Assembly: GCA_963575745.1 (NCBI GenBank)
Contig: CAUYUJ010003558.1
Coordinates: 195,001-217,500, forward strand
Source: Prorocentrum cordatum
Taxonomy: Eukaryota > Sar > Dinophyceae > Prorocentrales > Prorocentraceae
Length of the DNA stretch: 22,500 nt
Direction of reading: 5' to 3'
In this document: in pieces, positions 8,095 through 16,645 of the stretch
How positions within the stretch are numbered: position 1 is the stretch's first letter
Layout: each line of letters begins with the position of its first letter
Program-made: the position numbers and the translations under genes
Notes under the pieces: model-generated
What the model saw: only the letters and a program-made list of their open reading frames with translations
Databases searched by the model: none
Told to the model about the DNA's origin: nothing

Positions 8095-8300
8095 TAGCCA
8101 ACACGGCAATGGCTCCTCAAGCGGCCCCAAAACGGTTCAAGAAGGCTCCAGACTGTCCAACGGGCTCCGCAAGACGCCTAAGATGGTCTTGGGCACTGCC
8201 ACAGAGACCCCAAGACGCCATCAAGGCCCCCAGAAGCCCCCACGAGGCCCCCATGACGCCTTCAAAGCTCCCAGTGTGCTCTCAAGAGCCCACCTCTGAA
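8095..8300 (+). repeat. CCCAAGAGGGCCC repeat family, locus 2
   Basis: Words such as GGCCCCAAAACGG, GACCCCAAGACGCC and GGCCCCCAGAAGCCCC continue the family seen at 7610-7860, separated from it by the GTGTTCGGG stretch. Confidence 0.45.
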
Positions 8301-8309
8301 GCCCCACAA

Positions 8310-9990
8310 GCTCTATCACCCCTATGAGCTTGATGCGCCTTATGACCTGTATTCCGATCGACCTCGTGAACCTCACAACCACTACCAACCCCATGACCCT
8401 GATGACCCCTATGAGCCCTACGAAACATACGAACCCAATGGGCCATACGACCCCCATGAGCCTTATGCGGCCTATGAGCCCTACGCGCCCTCCAAGAGGC
8501 CCCCGAGAACCTCCCGTGTGAGCCCTAGGAGCCCCATCAGCCCTGTGAGCCCATGAGCCCAATGAGCCCCTGAGCCCTACGACACCTATGAGCCCGACGA
8601 CCCTTACGAGCCCTTCGAGCCCTACGAATCCTACGACCCCTGTAGCGCAACGAGCTCTCAGCCTCAGCCTCAGCCCCATTTGCCCCATGAGCGGTACGAC
8701 CTCTATGCACCACAGAAGCTCAAGAGCCCTATGAGCCTTACGACACATACGAACCCAATGGGCCATACGAGCCCCACGAGCCTTATGAGGCCTATGAGCC
8801 CTACGCGCCCTCCAAGAGGCCGCCGAGCACTTCCCGTGTGAGCCCTAGGAGCCCCATCAGCCCTACGAGCCTGTGTGCCCAATGAGCCCTACGACACCCA
8901 TGAGCCCGACGACCCTTGAAAGCCCTTCGAGCCCCACGAATCATACGACCCCTGTGAGCGCTACGATCCCTCAGCCTCAGCCTCAGCCACATTTGCCATG
9001 TGAGCCCTACGACCTCTGCGCACCACATAAGCGTACGAGCACAATGCGCCCTATGGCCCTATACTCCTCACGACCTCATGCGCCTTCCAACCCTTACGAG
9101 TCCCAGGCTCTGGATGAACTCATGAGCCCTTCGAGGCCCTCCGAGCCCTATCACCCCGACTAATCCCCTGAGCCCAATGAGCCCTGTGGGCCCTCCAAGA
9201 GGCCCCCCAGACACCTCCCCTAGGAGCTCACGAGCGACCTTGCTCCCAAGCGTCCATTGGACGCGACACCATCAGCCCACATGAGCTCGATGTGCCCGTC
9301 GAGCCCTGCGAGCACATCGACGTTCTCAGTGCTACGAGCCCTATGGCCCCTGTGAGTCCAAATGGTCACTATGAGCCCCATGAGCCATAAGGCCCATATG
9401 AGCCCTATGAGCCCTATGCGCCCTATGGCCCCTCCGAACCATATAAATTCTATGACCCCTATGAGCCGTGCGAGCCGCATGACCCCGATGGGGCTTATGA
9501 GCCCTATGAGCTTTGTGGGCTTCTGAGCCCTATGCCGCCTTTGAGCCAATGCCCTTATACGCCCTCTGAGCAATGTGAGCCCGACGAGCCCCATGAGCCC
9601 TCCGAGCCCAGTAAGCCCTGTGAACCCTAGGTCGCCTATGAACCTCACAAGCCCTGCGATCATTTAAAGTTCTATCACCCCCACGGGCCCCACGAACCGC
9701 ATGGCCCCAAGGAGCCACCGCAACCCTATGAGCCGTATGAGCCCCACGGGCCATATGAACCCTATGACCCCCACAACCCGCTATGAACCTTGCGAGCCTT
9801 AATAAGCACGGTGAGCACAATGACCCCTATGCGCCCCATTGGCCTAACAAGCTCGATGAGCCCGCCCGCTAGGGGGCCTACGAGCCCGTGACTCCTGTTT
9901 GGCCAAGGCACCTGCGAGCCCTAGAACCTTCATGAGCTCATCAGCCCGAGGAACCCCCTGAAGAACTGAAGAACCCGATGCACCCAATCA
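8310..9990 (+). repeat. Long satellite of ~9-10-bp CCCTATGAG units
   Basis: CCCTATGAGCCC, CCTACGAGCC and close variants fill about 1.7 kb. Stop codons break the plus frame often. The minus frames stay open and give Gly-Leu-Ile/Met-Gly-Leu peptides, which are by-products of the unit. No independent gene was seen inside. Confidence 0.8.
8411..9040 (+). repeat. ~320-bp higher-order tandem duplication inside the CCCTATGAG satellite
   Basis: Copy 1 (8411-8730) and copy 2 (8731 to about 9040) share landmarks in order: ACATACGAACCCAATGGGCC, CCCTCCAAGAGGC, TCCCGTGTGAGCCCTAGGAG, and CAGCCTCAGCCTCAGCC. Offsets are 320 bp at the start and about 313 bp near the end. A third partial trace of the CCCTCCAAGAGGCC landmark is at about 9190. 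Confidence 0.75.
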
Positions 9991-10395
9991 CGCCTGCGGG
10001 CCCTCGTAACCTCATGATCTCCGTGAGCCGCACTGGCTAAATGACCTCTCTTCCCAATCAAGACTCAGAGCCTCTGAGCCCCAATGGCGGCGGAGAGGCC
10101 CTTGAGCACTCTGGCCGGGTAGAGCCCATGGGTCCTGTCAGCGTCGCGTGACCCATAGGCCCCATAGTTGAAGCGCATCGCGGTACAAGCGTGTACAAGT
10201 CGCGGCGGGCCTCTCTGGCGCCATACGATCAAAATGTTCAAGGTAAAGCGAAACGAGCCGGTAACATCTAGATGCATACCTAATGCTTAGTATTGACTTT
10301 CTTACCGTCGCCGTACTAATAGGTTCCTCGGTTCGGTATACGATCGGGTTGGGACGGATACGGCGCGCGGCCGTTTGTGACTCGTGGTCAAAGCT
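9991..10395. other. Interval with no supported gene
   Basis: Past the satellite the sequence becomes unique. A minus-strand frame reads FNYGAYGSRDADRTHGLY (about 10160-10110), which might be an exon, but nothing else backs it. Confidence 0.35.
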
Positions 10396-10610
10396 AGTCA
10401 GGAGGCATCTTGGGGCCGCTTGAGGGGCCGTCTGGGGGTTTGGGAGGCCTCTTTCGGGCGTCTTGGGGGCGTCTTGGGGCAGAGGGCTCAACATCTGAAC
10501 TCGAGCTCCCAGCCTGGACCCCTCTCTTGGACCCTCTGAGGGCCCTCGGAGGACTTTCTTGGGACGCCTTGCGCGCTTCTTGGGCCCGCGCGGCGCGCGC
10601 GGCAGCGTGC
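10396..10610 (-). repeat. CCCAAGAGGGCCC family, reversed copy
   Basis: GGCATCTTGGGGCCGCTTGA, TCTTTCGGGCGTCTTGGGGG and similar words are the reverse complement of the units at 7610-8300. Confidence 0.5.
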
Positions 10611-10629
10611 CCTCGGGGCTCAACGCTCG

Positions 10630-10862
10630 GAGGTTGGAACTCGTCGGCCCAGCGCGTGGCCGGGCGGCCTCTGCCCCGGAGGCCGCACGGCCGCCAGCAG
10701 AGCGCCCTCATGGGCCCGGCGTGCGCTGCTCATCGGCTCGACGCGCAGGCCCCGCTGCCGCTGCTGGGCCTGCTGCTCGGCGTCCCGAGGTGGCGCGCCG
10801 TGCTCCTGCATCGCGCGTCTCGCCTCTGGCGTCACCCGCGGCAACCAATCTGCCCGCGTTTC
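10630..10862 (-). CDS. Possible exon of an unknown protein
   Basis: A minus frame reads WLPRVTPEARRAMQEHGAPP, then RDAEQQAQQRQRGLRVEPMS and ARRAHEGALLAAVRPPGQ. CGCGGGCAG|ATT at about 10853 is acceptor-like. Composition is Arg/Ala/Gln-rich, and the other minus frames are also open, so this is a weak call with no family match. Confidence 0.22.
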
Positions 10863-10904
10863 GACTTCGCCGTAAACGTGGAATCGCAATAGAACGTGCG
10901 TCTT

Positions 10905-11445
10905 TTCGTAGTGATCCCAAGTTTCCCATAACTCGGAAATTGGAAATGTAAACAAGGGGGTTGTGTTGTGATTCCAAGTGTCCCATATAATTCGAATTTC
11001 GAATTTCGGGAAATCGGGGGGGAGAGGCCCCCGTGGGGGGAGGTCGAGGTCTCGGTGAGGTCCCCGGCAGTCGTCTGGCTGTGGGAAACCTGGAATCACA
11101 AAAACAACAAACGTTTTCGCTGTGATTCCAGGTTTCCCGTAATTCGACCTCCCTAGGGGGCTCTCCCCCCCGGTTTCCCGAAATTCGGAATTCGAATTAC
11201 GCGAACCCTGGGACCACCCCAAAAATGGAGGGTTCTGAGGTCATTCTAGGTTGCCCATACTTCGAATTCCGAATTTCGGGACACCGTGAAGGAGAGGCCC
11301 CTCGGGGGAGGTCGAGGCCCCGGTGGGGTCCCTGGCAGTCGTCTGGCCATGGGCTTCCCATAATCCAAAGTGATGGGAAACCTGGAATCTGGAATCACCA
11401 TAAAAAAAAGCTTTTCGTGGTGATTCCAGGTTTCCCATAATTCGC
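10905..11445. repeat. Repeats of a ~25-bp GTGATTCCAGGTTTCCCATA-type motif
   Basis: The motif or a close variant occurs in direct orientation at about 10908, 10969, 11120, 11230 and 11418, usually followed by AATTCG. Inverted copies (GGGAAACCTGGAATCAC) at 11083 and about 11374 pair with the direct copies to form hairpins. Two larger sub-blocks with matching GGAGAGGCCCC, GAGGTCGAGG and GGCAGTCGTCTGG landmarks (about 11021-11080 and 11290-11350) show a ~270-bp duplication. Confidence 0.7.
10990..11198. repeat. Nested inverted repeat (long hairpin within a hairpin)
   Basis: Inner arms 11083-11100 and 11121-11138 are perfect 18-bp complements (GGGAAACCTGGAATCACA) around a 20-nt loop. Outer arms of about 47 bp, 10990-11037 and 11151-11198, are near-perfect complements built from AATTTCGGGAAA and GGGGGGGAGAG blocks. 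The layout resembles a foldback or MITE-like element, or a structured transcript. No coding content. Confidence 0.7.
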
Positions 11446-11531
11446 AGGCCTTCCATAGTTGCTGGACGACTTCCGGTCGCGGGTGGGTCGCGGGCGGGTC
11501 GCAGGTGGGTCACGGGTGGGTCGCGAGTGAG

Positions 11532-12351
11532 ACGACGACAAGAACAACAATCATTTTCATACTGTTCGCTCTCATCAGCTCGCGCGCCGTTCAACACGTG
11601 TATTCCAAATCTTAGAACCCGCCCTCTTCGTCTTCGATCGTACCCCCATTGGGGGTATATTTTCCCGACCTTCCGCGTGTAGTTGGCGCAGCGGCTACAA
11701 CAAGGGAAGGAAGGGAGGAGGGAAGAGACAAGGAGGAGGGGGAGGGAGAAGGATGGAGCACGAGAGAGATTTGCAGGAGGAGGGTTAGCAGGAGTACAAG
11801 CGGCAGAATTAAAGGGGCGGGTTGGCCGGGCGGACCCTAACAGGCAAGCTGTGCGGGCGGTCCCAGACGGCCGGGTCGAGCGGCCGGGTCGCTGAAGCGT
11901 CAACCCAACATGGATCGCGAGGAAGTTCCGAGCCACGTCAATCGCGAAGAAATCCAAACCGAGAGCGTGATTCCGGATTCTAGGGGGAACGGTGCCGCAA
12001 TGCATTGCGAGGAATTCCCACGCGAGAGCGCGATTTCAGCATACATGATCAGGAGGTCACGCGCGAGAGCGCGATGTTGAAACAAAGTGTGACGAAATAT
12101 CAGGCGGGAGCCGTTGTTGCTGTAAACCGGGGGGCAAGGGCCCAATGTGAGCCGCAAGACTTCCCCTTATAAAAGACAGGGTGCGAGCCACAGGCGGAGC
12201 ACTTTAATTGAACAACGGGTAGGCACCTTGGAGGGGGGATCAACTAGAATCATTCTTTAGAAGGGAGAGCTCAACAGCAACATCAACAACACTAGCAGCA
12301 GCAACAGCAACAATCATGAACACACAACAAAAAACAGCAACACCACCAACA
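11532..12351. repeat. ~820-bp tandem unit, copy 1
   Basis: Shares ordered landmarks with 12352-13170: TTCGCTCT and GCTCGCG, CAACACGTGTAT, CCGCCCTCTTCGTCTTCGAT, GGATGGAGCACGA, ACGCGAGAGCGCGATT-type sub-repeats, GCGGGAGCCGTTGTTG, AGACAGGGT, and a CAACATCAACAACA-rich linker. Offsets are about 820 bp at the start and 811 bp near the end. A minus-strand peptide GIHVLN...RAD.SE is shared with copy 2, but here the frame is broken by a 1-nt deletion and a TAA. Confidence 0.75.
11908..12105 (+). repeat. ~41-bp sub-repeats within copy 1
   Basis: Units of the form ATTGCGAGGAATTCCCACGC followed by GAGAGCGCGATTTCAGCATA repeat with variation, one having a short insertion. Confidence 0.6.
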
Positions 12352-13170
12352 ACAGCACCAACAACACCACTCAATGTAAGACAGTTCGCTCTTATCCGCT
12401 CGCGTGAAATTCAACACGTGTATCCCCAGCCCTAGATACCCGCCCTCTTCGTCTTCGATCGTGCCCCCTTCGAGGTACACCCTTCTTACCTGCAACCTAT
12501 AGTTCGTGCAGCTCCTAAGGCAGGGGAAGAGGGCGGATGGAAGAAAGGGACTAGGGGGAGGGAGGAGGATGGAGCACGAAAGACAATAGCAGGAGGGGGG
12601 CCAGGAGCGGAAACCACGTGGCAAAACCAGACGGGCAGATCGGGCGGGTAGGCCCTAACGGGCGGGTCGGGAAGGCGGCCCCGGCGGCCAGGTCGAGCAG
12701 GCGGGTTGCTGAAGCGTGCATCCTGCATGAATCGCGAGGAAGGCTCGAGAGATAGTGCGATTTCCAACTAAATTGTGAAGACATCCAGAGCGAGAGCGTG
12801 ATTCCTGAGCGTCGAGGACGCGAATCCCACGCGAAAGCGCGATTCCTGCATACATTGTGAGGACGTCCCGCGCGAAAGCGCGACTTTGGAATACATTGTG
12901 AAGAACTATCAGCCGGGAGCCGTTGTTGATGTAAGTCGGGGGCCAAGGGTACAAATTTGGTGATACCTCACTTTCCCTTTTACAAGACAGGGTACGAGCC
13001 CCGGGATGAAGCACTTCAATTGAAACGTAGAGCGGTTACCAGAGGGGAGATCAACAACCATAGTTCTCCAAACATGAGAACTCAACAACAACATCAACAA
13101 CAATAACGGAAACACGCAAACAAACAACCACACAAACACAAAAGCAAGCACGCAAGCAACGAACCAACCA
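12352..13170. repeat. ~820-bp tandem unit, copy 2
   Basis: Second copy of the unit, ending in the CAA-rich linker. Its minus strand reads TIEDEEGGYLGLGIHVLNFT then RADKSELSYIE without a break, so the shared block may descend from an exon; GCAG|GTAAGA (minus, about 12489) looks like a splice donor beside it. No complete protein can be drawn from either copy. Confidence 0.75.
12725..12925 (+). repeat. ~41-bp sub-repeats within copy 2
   Basis: About five units begin ATTGTGAGGACG or ATCGCGAGGAAG and contain GCGAAAGCGCGATT. The same sub-repeats lie at the matching place in copy 1, so they predate the ~820-bp duplication. Confidence 0.65.
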
Positions 13171-13215
13171 ACCAACCAAACAAACAACAAGCAACAAACA
13201 ACACATAAATAATGA
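13075..13215 (+). repeat. CAA/CCAA/ACAAA simple-sequence stretch
   Basis: AACAACAACATCAACAACAA, ACCAACCAACCAACC and AAACAAACAAC runs form the linker at the end of the second ~820-bp unit. Confidence 0.8.
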
Positions 13216-13640
13216 ACAACAGCGCAACAATAATCTCCATCGCGGAATCCCACTTCAGCCACGCACCCATGGACAGTGAATGACCGTTCGGCCCCCTCAC
13301 TCTGATATAGGTACTTGTTGTATCAGTAGAGCTGTACACATGGCTTTGAGATGGCACAGTACAGCCCAGCCCATTACGGGAAGAGGCCCCGACACTGCTT
13401 GGAGACTGCCCAATTCTCCCACGCATAGAAAAAGTGACGATAGTTTGTGCCGCCTTCTCGTCTGCTTCCTTCCAGTCGTTTCTCGAGATGGTTCGAGAAA
13501 CGTCCCGCGATGGGGTACAAGAGATTCAAGACGGACGCACGATCGCTCAAGATCGCCTCAAACAACGCCCCAACAGCGCCCCAACAAACAAGATTTTCCC
13601 CAAAATAATGTTTGCCTATGGTTTATTACTTATTTGTGAA
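13216..13640. other. Interval with no supported gene
   Basis: Frames on both strands look partly protein-like (plus FQSFLEMVRETSRDGVQEIQ; minus LLYPIAGRFSNHLEKRLEG), and I cannot choose between them. A perfect 9-bp hairpin (GTTTCTCGA/TCGAGAAAC, 13478-13501) is present. Confidence 0.35.
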
Positions 13641-13659
13641 GACGCCCGTGGAAGCCCGA

Positions 13660-13825
13660 CGCGGCCGCGCCGGGATTCCCTGGAGTTCCTTGGTCTTGCT
13701 TTCCTGAGTACGGGGTTTCCCAGGTTTCCCTGGTCTTGTTTCATTGCGGTGCCGTTTCTCTGGGTTGCTTCGTCTTGTTTCTAGGAAATAGCGTTCCCCG
13801 GAGTTGCTGGGTCTTGCTTGTTTGC
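13660..13825 (+). repeat. A block: ~40-bp GGTCTTG units
   Basis: GGTCTTGCTTTCC, GGTCTTGTTTC, CGTCTTGTTTC and GGTCTTGCTTG recur about every 40 bp beside TTTCCCTGG/GTTCCCCGG words. Reverse-complement versions occur at 14700-14860 and 15150-15260. Confidence 0.6.
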
Positions 13826-13834
13826 GCTGGATGT

Positions 13835-14290
13835 CCTCGGCCAAGCAATGCCAAGTATCGCGTAAAAGTGCCAAGCAATGCCAAGCCTTGCAGAGCACTG
13901 CCAATCAATGCAAAGAAATGCCTAGCAGCGCCAGGCAATGCCAAGCCATACCAAGCAGTGCCCAGCAACGCCAAGCAATGCCAAACAATGCCAAGCAACC
14001 CCAACAAACGGCAAGCAACGCAGAGCAACGAGTAGCAATGCCCAGCAATGCCCAGCAATGCCAAGCAATGCCAAGCAACGCCAAGCAATGCCAAGCAATG
14101 TTCAGCAGCACGCCACGCAATGCCAAGCAATGCTAAGCAGTGCCAGGCAACGCCAAGCAACGCCGAGCAATGCCCAGCCATGCCGAATGATGACCAGCAG
14201 TGCCCCGCAACGCCAACCAATGCCAAGCAACGCCAATCACTACCAAGCAATGCAAATCATTGCACTGCCAAGGATGACAATGCAATGCTA
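13835..14290 (+). repeat. B block: 10-bp GCCAAGCAAT satellite
   Basis: Dozens of CCAAGCAATG units with variants fill about 450 bp. Because 30 bp is ten codons, every frame gives a SNAKQCQAMP-like or ALLGIAWHC-like peptide. These are artefacts of the unit. Confidence 0.9.
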
Positions 14291-14394
14291 AGCGTTGTCG
14301 AATGAGGGTTGTGTATTCCATTCGTCCTCCAGACGGACGCCACAAATTTACGCCGCCTCATATGCTCTCCAAGACTAGCATTGCGTAGCATTTC

Positions 14395-14690
14395 TTGAAA
14401 CTTCTTGGCACCGCTTGGCGCTGCTTGGCATTGCTTGGGAGGGCTTGGCGTTCTTTGGCATTGTTGGGCATTGCTTGGCTTTGCTTGGCATTGTTCGACA
14501 TTCCTTGGCATTGCTTTGTATTGCTTGGGATTGCGTTGCATTGCTTTGCATTGTTTGGCGTTGTTTGGCGTTGTTTGGCTTTGCTTTGAATTGCTTGAAA
14601 TTGCTTGGAATTGCATGGCACTTCTGGACATTGCTTGGCAATACTTTGTATTGATTTTCATTGCTTGGCATAACTTTGTAGTATCCTCGG
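14395..14690 (-). repeat. B' block: inverted 10-bp satellite
   Basis: GGCATTGCTTGGCATTGCTT-like units are the reverse complement of the B block. A ~100-bp unique spacer (14291-14394) separates the two arms. Confidence 0.88.
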
Positions 14691-14699
14691 GATTGCTTG

Positions 14700-14860
14700 G
14701 CAACCCTGTTAACGCCTCTTCAAAAACAACCGCGAACAGAACAAATAATCCGGGGAACGCAAGAAACCCGGACAAAACCAGCCGTCAACAAAGGAAGGAC
14801 GCAACACCAAGGACCCCGGGGACCCTGGGGAACCTGGGCAAGGCCAGGGAGCGCAGGCCC
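14700..14860 (-). repeat. A' block: inverted ~40-bp units
   Basis: CCGGGGAACGCAAGAAACCC, GGACCCCGGGGACCC and AACCTGGGCAAGGCCAGGG are reverse complements of the GGTCTTG/TTCCCTGG words of the A block, at the matching position on the far side of B'. Confidence 0.5.
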
Positions 14861-14924
14861 ACCACGAAGTGGTCATTCAATGAACCCGGCGCGACACCCA
14901 TTCGAGGAACGCTTGCTACTGCAT

Positions 14925-15140
14925 GGGCGCATTGCTTGGCATTGCTTGGCGTCGCTTGGCGTTGTTTGATGTTGACTGGCGTCGCTTGGGATGCCTTGGC
15001 GTTGCTTGGTGTTGCGAAGGCGTTGCCTGACATTGCTTCGCATGGCTTGGCATCGCTTGGCGTTGCATTGCGTTGCTGGGCTTTGGTTTAGCATTCCTTG
15101 GCGTTGCTTGGCATTACCTGGAACTGCTCGGCATTGCTCT
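14925..15140 (-). repeat. Second B' block of the 10-bp satellite
   Basis: GCATTGCTTGGCATTGCTTG and GGCGTCGCTTGGCGTTG units resume in the inverted orientation, so B'-A' appears to have been duplicated. Confidence 0.85.
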
Positions 15141-15149
15141 GCGGGGGAT

Positions 15150-15260
15150 GCATCAGTCGCACAAAGCCAATGGGCAAGCAACCCCGGGGAACGCCACAGC
15201 GAGGAAACATGACCAAACAATCCGAGGAACGCCAGCTGGCCGGGAAACCACGGGCTCTTC
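15150..15260 (-). repeat. Second A' block
   Basis: AACCCCGGGGAACGCC, GAGGAAACATGACCAAACAA, and GGCCGGGAAACCACGG match the A' vocabulary at 14700-14860. Confidence 0.45.
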
Positions 15261-15264
15261 ACGA

Positions 15265-15435
15265 AGAGAGGCGTTACACCGTGTCCAGATCGCCGCAGTC
15301 GGGCCGAGGCACCCTCCAGCATGCCTCCGACAGGCCCGAAGTGGCCGCAGTCTTTCCCGAGAAAGCCCTTGAGGAGATGTCAGCATGGGTCGAAGACCGC
15401 AAGGTGGGAGATCGTCAGCGAATGCTTTGCCGGTG
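15265..15435 (+). CDS. Possible exon of an unknown protein (exon A)
   Basis: The plus frame reads HEERRYTVSRSPQSGRGTL, then QHASDRPEVAAVFPEKALEE and MSAWVEDRKVGDRQRML. Composition is protein-like and contrasts with the repeat before it and the pyrimidine tract after it. GCCG|GTGGCC at about 15430 could be a donor. A downstream exon candidate at 15829 follows a polypyrimidine tract and CTGCAG, but the splice phase between the two is unresolved. No family recognised. Confidence 0.32.
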
Positions 15436-15439
15436 GCCA

Positions 15440-15780
15440 GGGCATGCTCCTCCTCCTTCTCTTCTTCCTCCTCGTCAAACTTCTCCTCCTCCTCCTCGTC
15501 CTCCTCCTCTTCGTCCTACTCCCTCTCTTCTTCCGCGTATCCATTCCAATTCCCACACACCACTCCTCACTACGCGTTCACCCATTCCGATCACTGCGTC
15601 GTCACCGTTATCTTTGTCGGCGACGCCCCATTCCTTCCCAATCCTCGTCCTCCTCCTCCCACCTCCCTCCTCATCTTCCCTCCTCCCACCTCCCTCCTCC
15701 TCCTCCTCTTCCTCCTCCTCCGCCTCCTCCTCATCGTCCTCCTCCTCCTCGTCGTCCTCCTCCTCCCTCCTACATTTCCC
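15440..15780 (+). repeat. CTC/TCC pyrimidine-rich tract
   Basis: Long runs of CTCCTCCTC with TTC and GTC interruptions. Position between two plus-strand exon candidates fits an intron polypyrimidine region. On the minus strand it reads as a Glu/Asp run, which I do not regard as evidence of a gene. Confidence 0.75.
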
Positions 15781-15828
15781 CCTTTTCCACTTTCTCCTCT
15801 GCGGCCTCATATTTTCCTTCGGCTGCAG

Positions 15829-16050
15829 GCTCAGCAATTCCACTGTGAATATGCTCAGGCTGATCCCGAGATTCTCCTTGACGGCTGCTCCATCTCTTTG
15901 ATCCACTGCATGCTCCTACTCTTCACTGGAATGGGAAGCTGGCCTGGCGATCAATTCCGCATTGACGTGTTCGGACACGCTGGGCGTCAAGACCAGGCAG
16001 CCGTACGCGGCAAAGACCACAGAGACAGGACGTGGAGAAGTAATGAGTGA
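15829..16050 (+). CDS. Possible exon of an unknown protein (exon B)
   Basis: After TTCGGCTGCAG (ending 15828) one plus frame reads AQQFHCEYAQADPEILLDGC, SISLIHCMLLLFTGMGSW, then GDQFRIDVFGHAGRQDQAAV, ending at TGA 16048-16050. A second plus frame (LSNSTVNMLRLIPRFSL, stop at about 15900) and a minus frame are also open, so frame choice rests on length and composition. It could be the 3' exon of the gene begun at 15265. A stretch at about residues 25-38 is hydrophobic. Confidence 0.32.
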   Translation, partial: AQQFHCEYAQADPEILLDGCSISLIHCMLLLFTGMGSWPGDQFRIDVFGHAGRQDQAAVRGKDHRDRTWRSNE

Positions 16051-16055
16051 GGTGG

Positions 16056-16200
16056 GCGAAGGGAAAGAAGAGCGAGGGAGGACAGAGGGATGACTGAGTA
16101 GAACAGGAGGAGAGGAGGAGCGGCAGCAGGGAGGAGGAGGAAGAGGAGGCGTAGGAGGAGGAGGAGGAATTCGAGGACGAGGACGACGGCGACCTGCATG
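16056..16200 (+). repeat. Purine-rich tract
   Basis: AGGAGGAG, GAAGAGGAGG and related words run up to the conserved block. A similar tract precedes the first conserved block at about 3680-3780, so tract and block seem to travel together. Confidence 0.55.
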
Positions 16201-16263
16201 AGGCGGAGCGTCGATCAGGGGCGCAACAGGGCGAGGAGAGAGAGCGCCCACGCAAGCAAGGAG

Positions 16264-16325
16264 GTCTCCCTTGGCGTGGCTGTGCGCGACCCAGAATGTA
16301 TGGGAAAGATCTGCGCGCTCTCCTG
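16264..16325 (-). CDS. Short conserved coding-like block, copy 2 (possible mini-exon)
   Basis: Read on the minus strand it gives QESAQIFPIHSGSRTATPRE, differing from the copy at 3851-3790 by only three residues although many third positions have changed. The upstream edge GACAG|GAGAGCG is splice-acceptor-like, as in copy 1. No adjoining exon could be joined with confidence. Confidence 0.45.
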
Positions 16326-16470
16326 TCCGGGGGGTCGGGGACCGCGGGAAGCCCTCCCTCCTGCCTCCTCCCCCTCTATTCCTCCCTTTTTTTCCAGTGG
16401 CTCTCCCTTCACTGCTACATTCCAGGAACGAGGCAGCTGTGCAAATGATCAATAAAAACTGCTCTGCTGG

Positions 16471-16559
16471 GCTCCGCGGACGGGTGGCCGAGCACAGCGC
16501 CGCACACGAGCCGTAGCTCCGCGGACGGGTGCCCGAGCCACAGCGCCGCACACTTGCCC
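16471..16559 (+). repeat. 45-bp direct tandem duplication
   Basis: GCTCCGCGGACGGGTGGCCG plus AGCACAGCGCCGCACAC (16471-16515) is followed at once by a near-identical second copy (16516-16559). It lies just beyond the stop of the retroposed CDS, in what would be its 3' untranslated region. Confidence 0.8.
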
Positions 16560-16645
16560 AACACCTCTCAACTCTCATCAATAGAAGCCTGCAGGCATAC
16601 GTTGTGAGAGCAAAAACTGATTGCTGGCAATGGACAAGCCAGCAG

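Noticed and set aside
12725-12925. CRISPR-like array (41-bp sub-repeats)
   Set aside because: Units are contiguous and diverged, with no unique spacers between identical repeats, and the genome is eukaryotic.
13741-14305. Open frames encoding SNAKQCQAMP-like or ALLGIAWHC-like repeat proteins
   Set aside because: The 10-bp unit produces such peptides in every frame and on both strands; there is no start context, domain or codon-level constraint.
15475-15906. Minus-strand acidic protein (EEEDDEEEE run)
   Set aside because: The acidic run is the antisense of the pyrimidine tract; plus-strand exon candidates on either side explain the flanks at least as well.
16471-16559. tRNA-derived SINE suggested by GGGTGGCCGAGC
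   Set aside because: No second internal promoter box at a proper distance and no tRNA fold; it is a simple 45-bp duplication.
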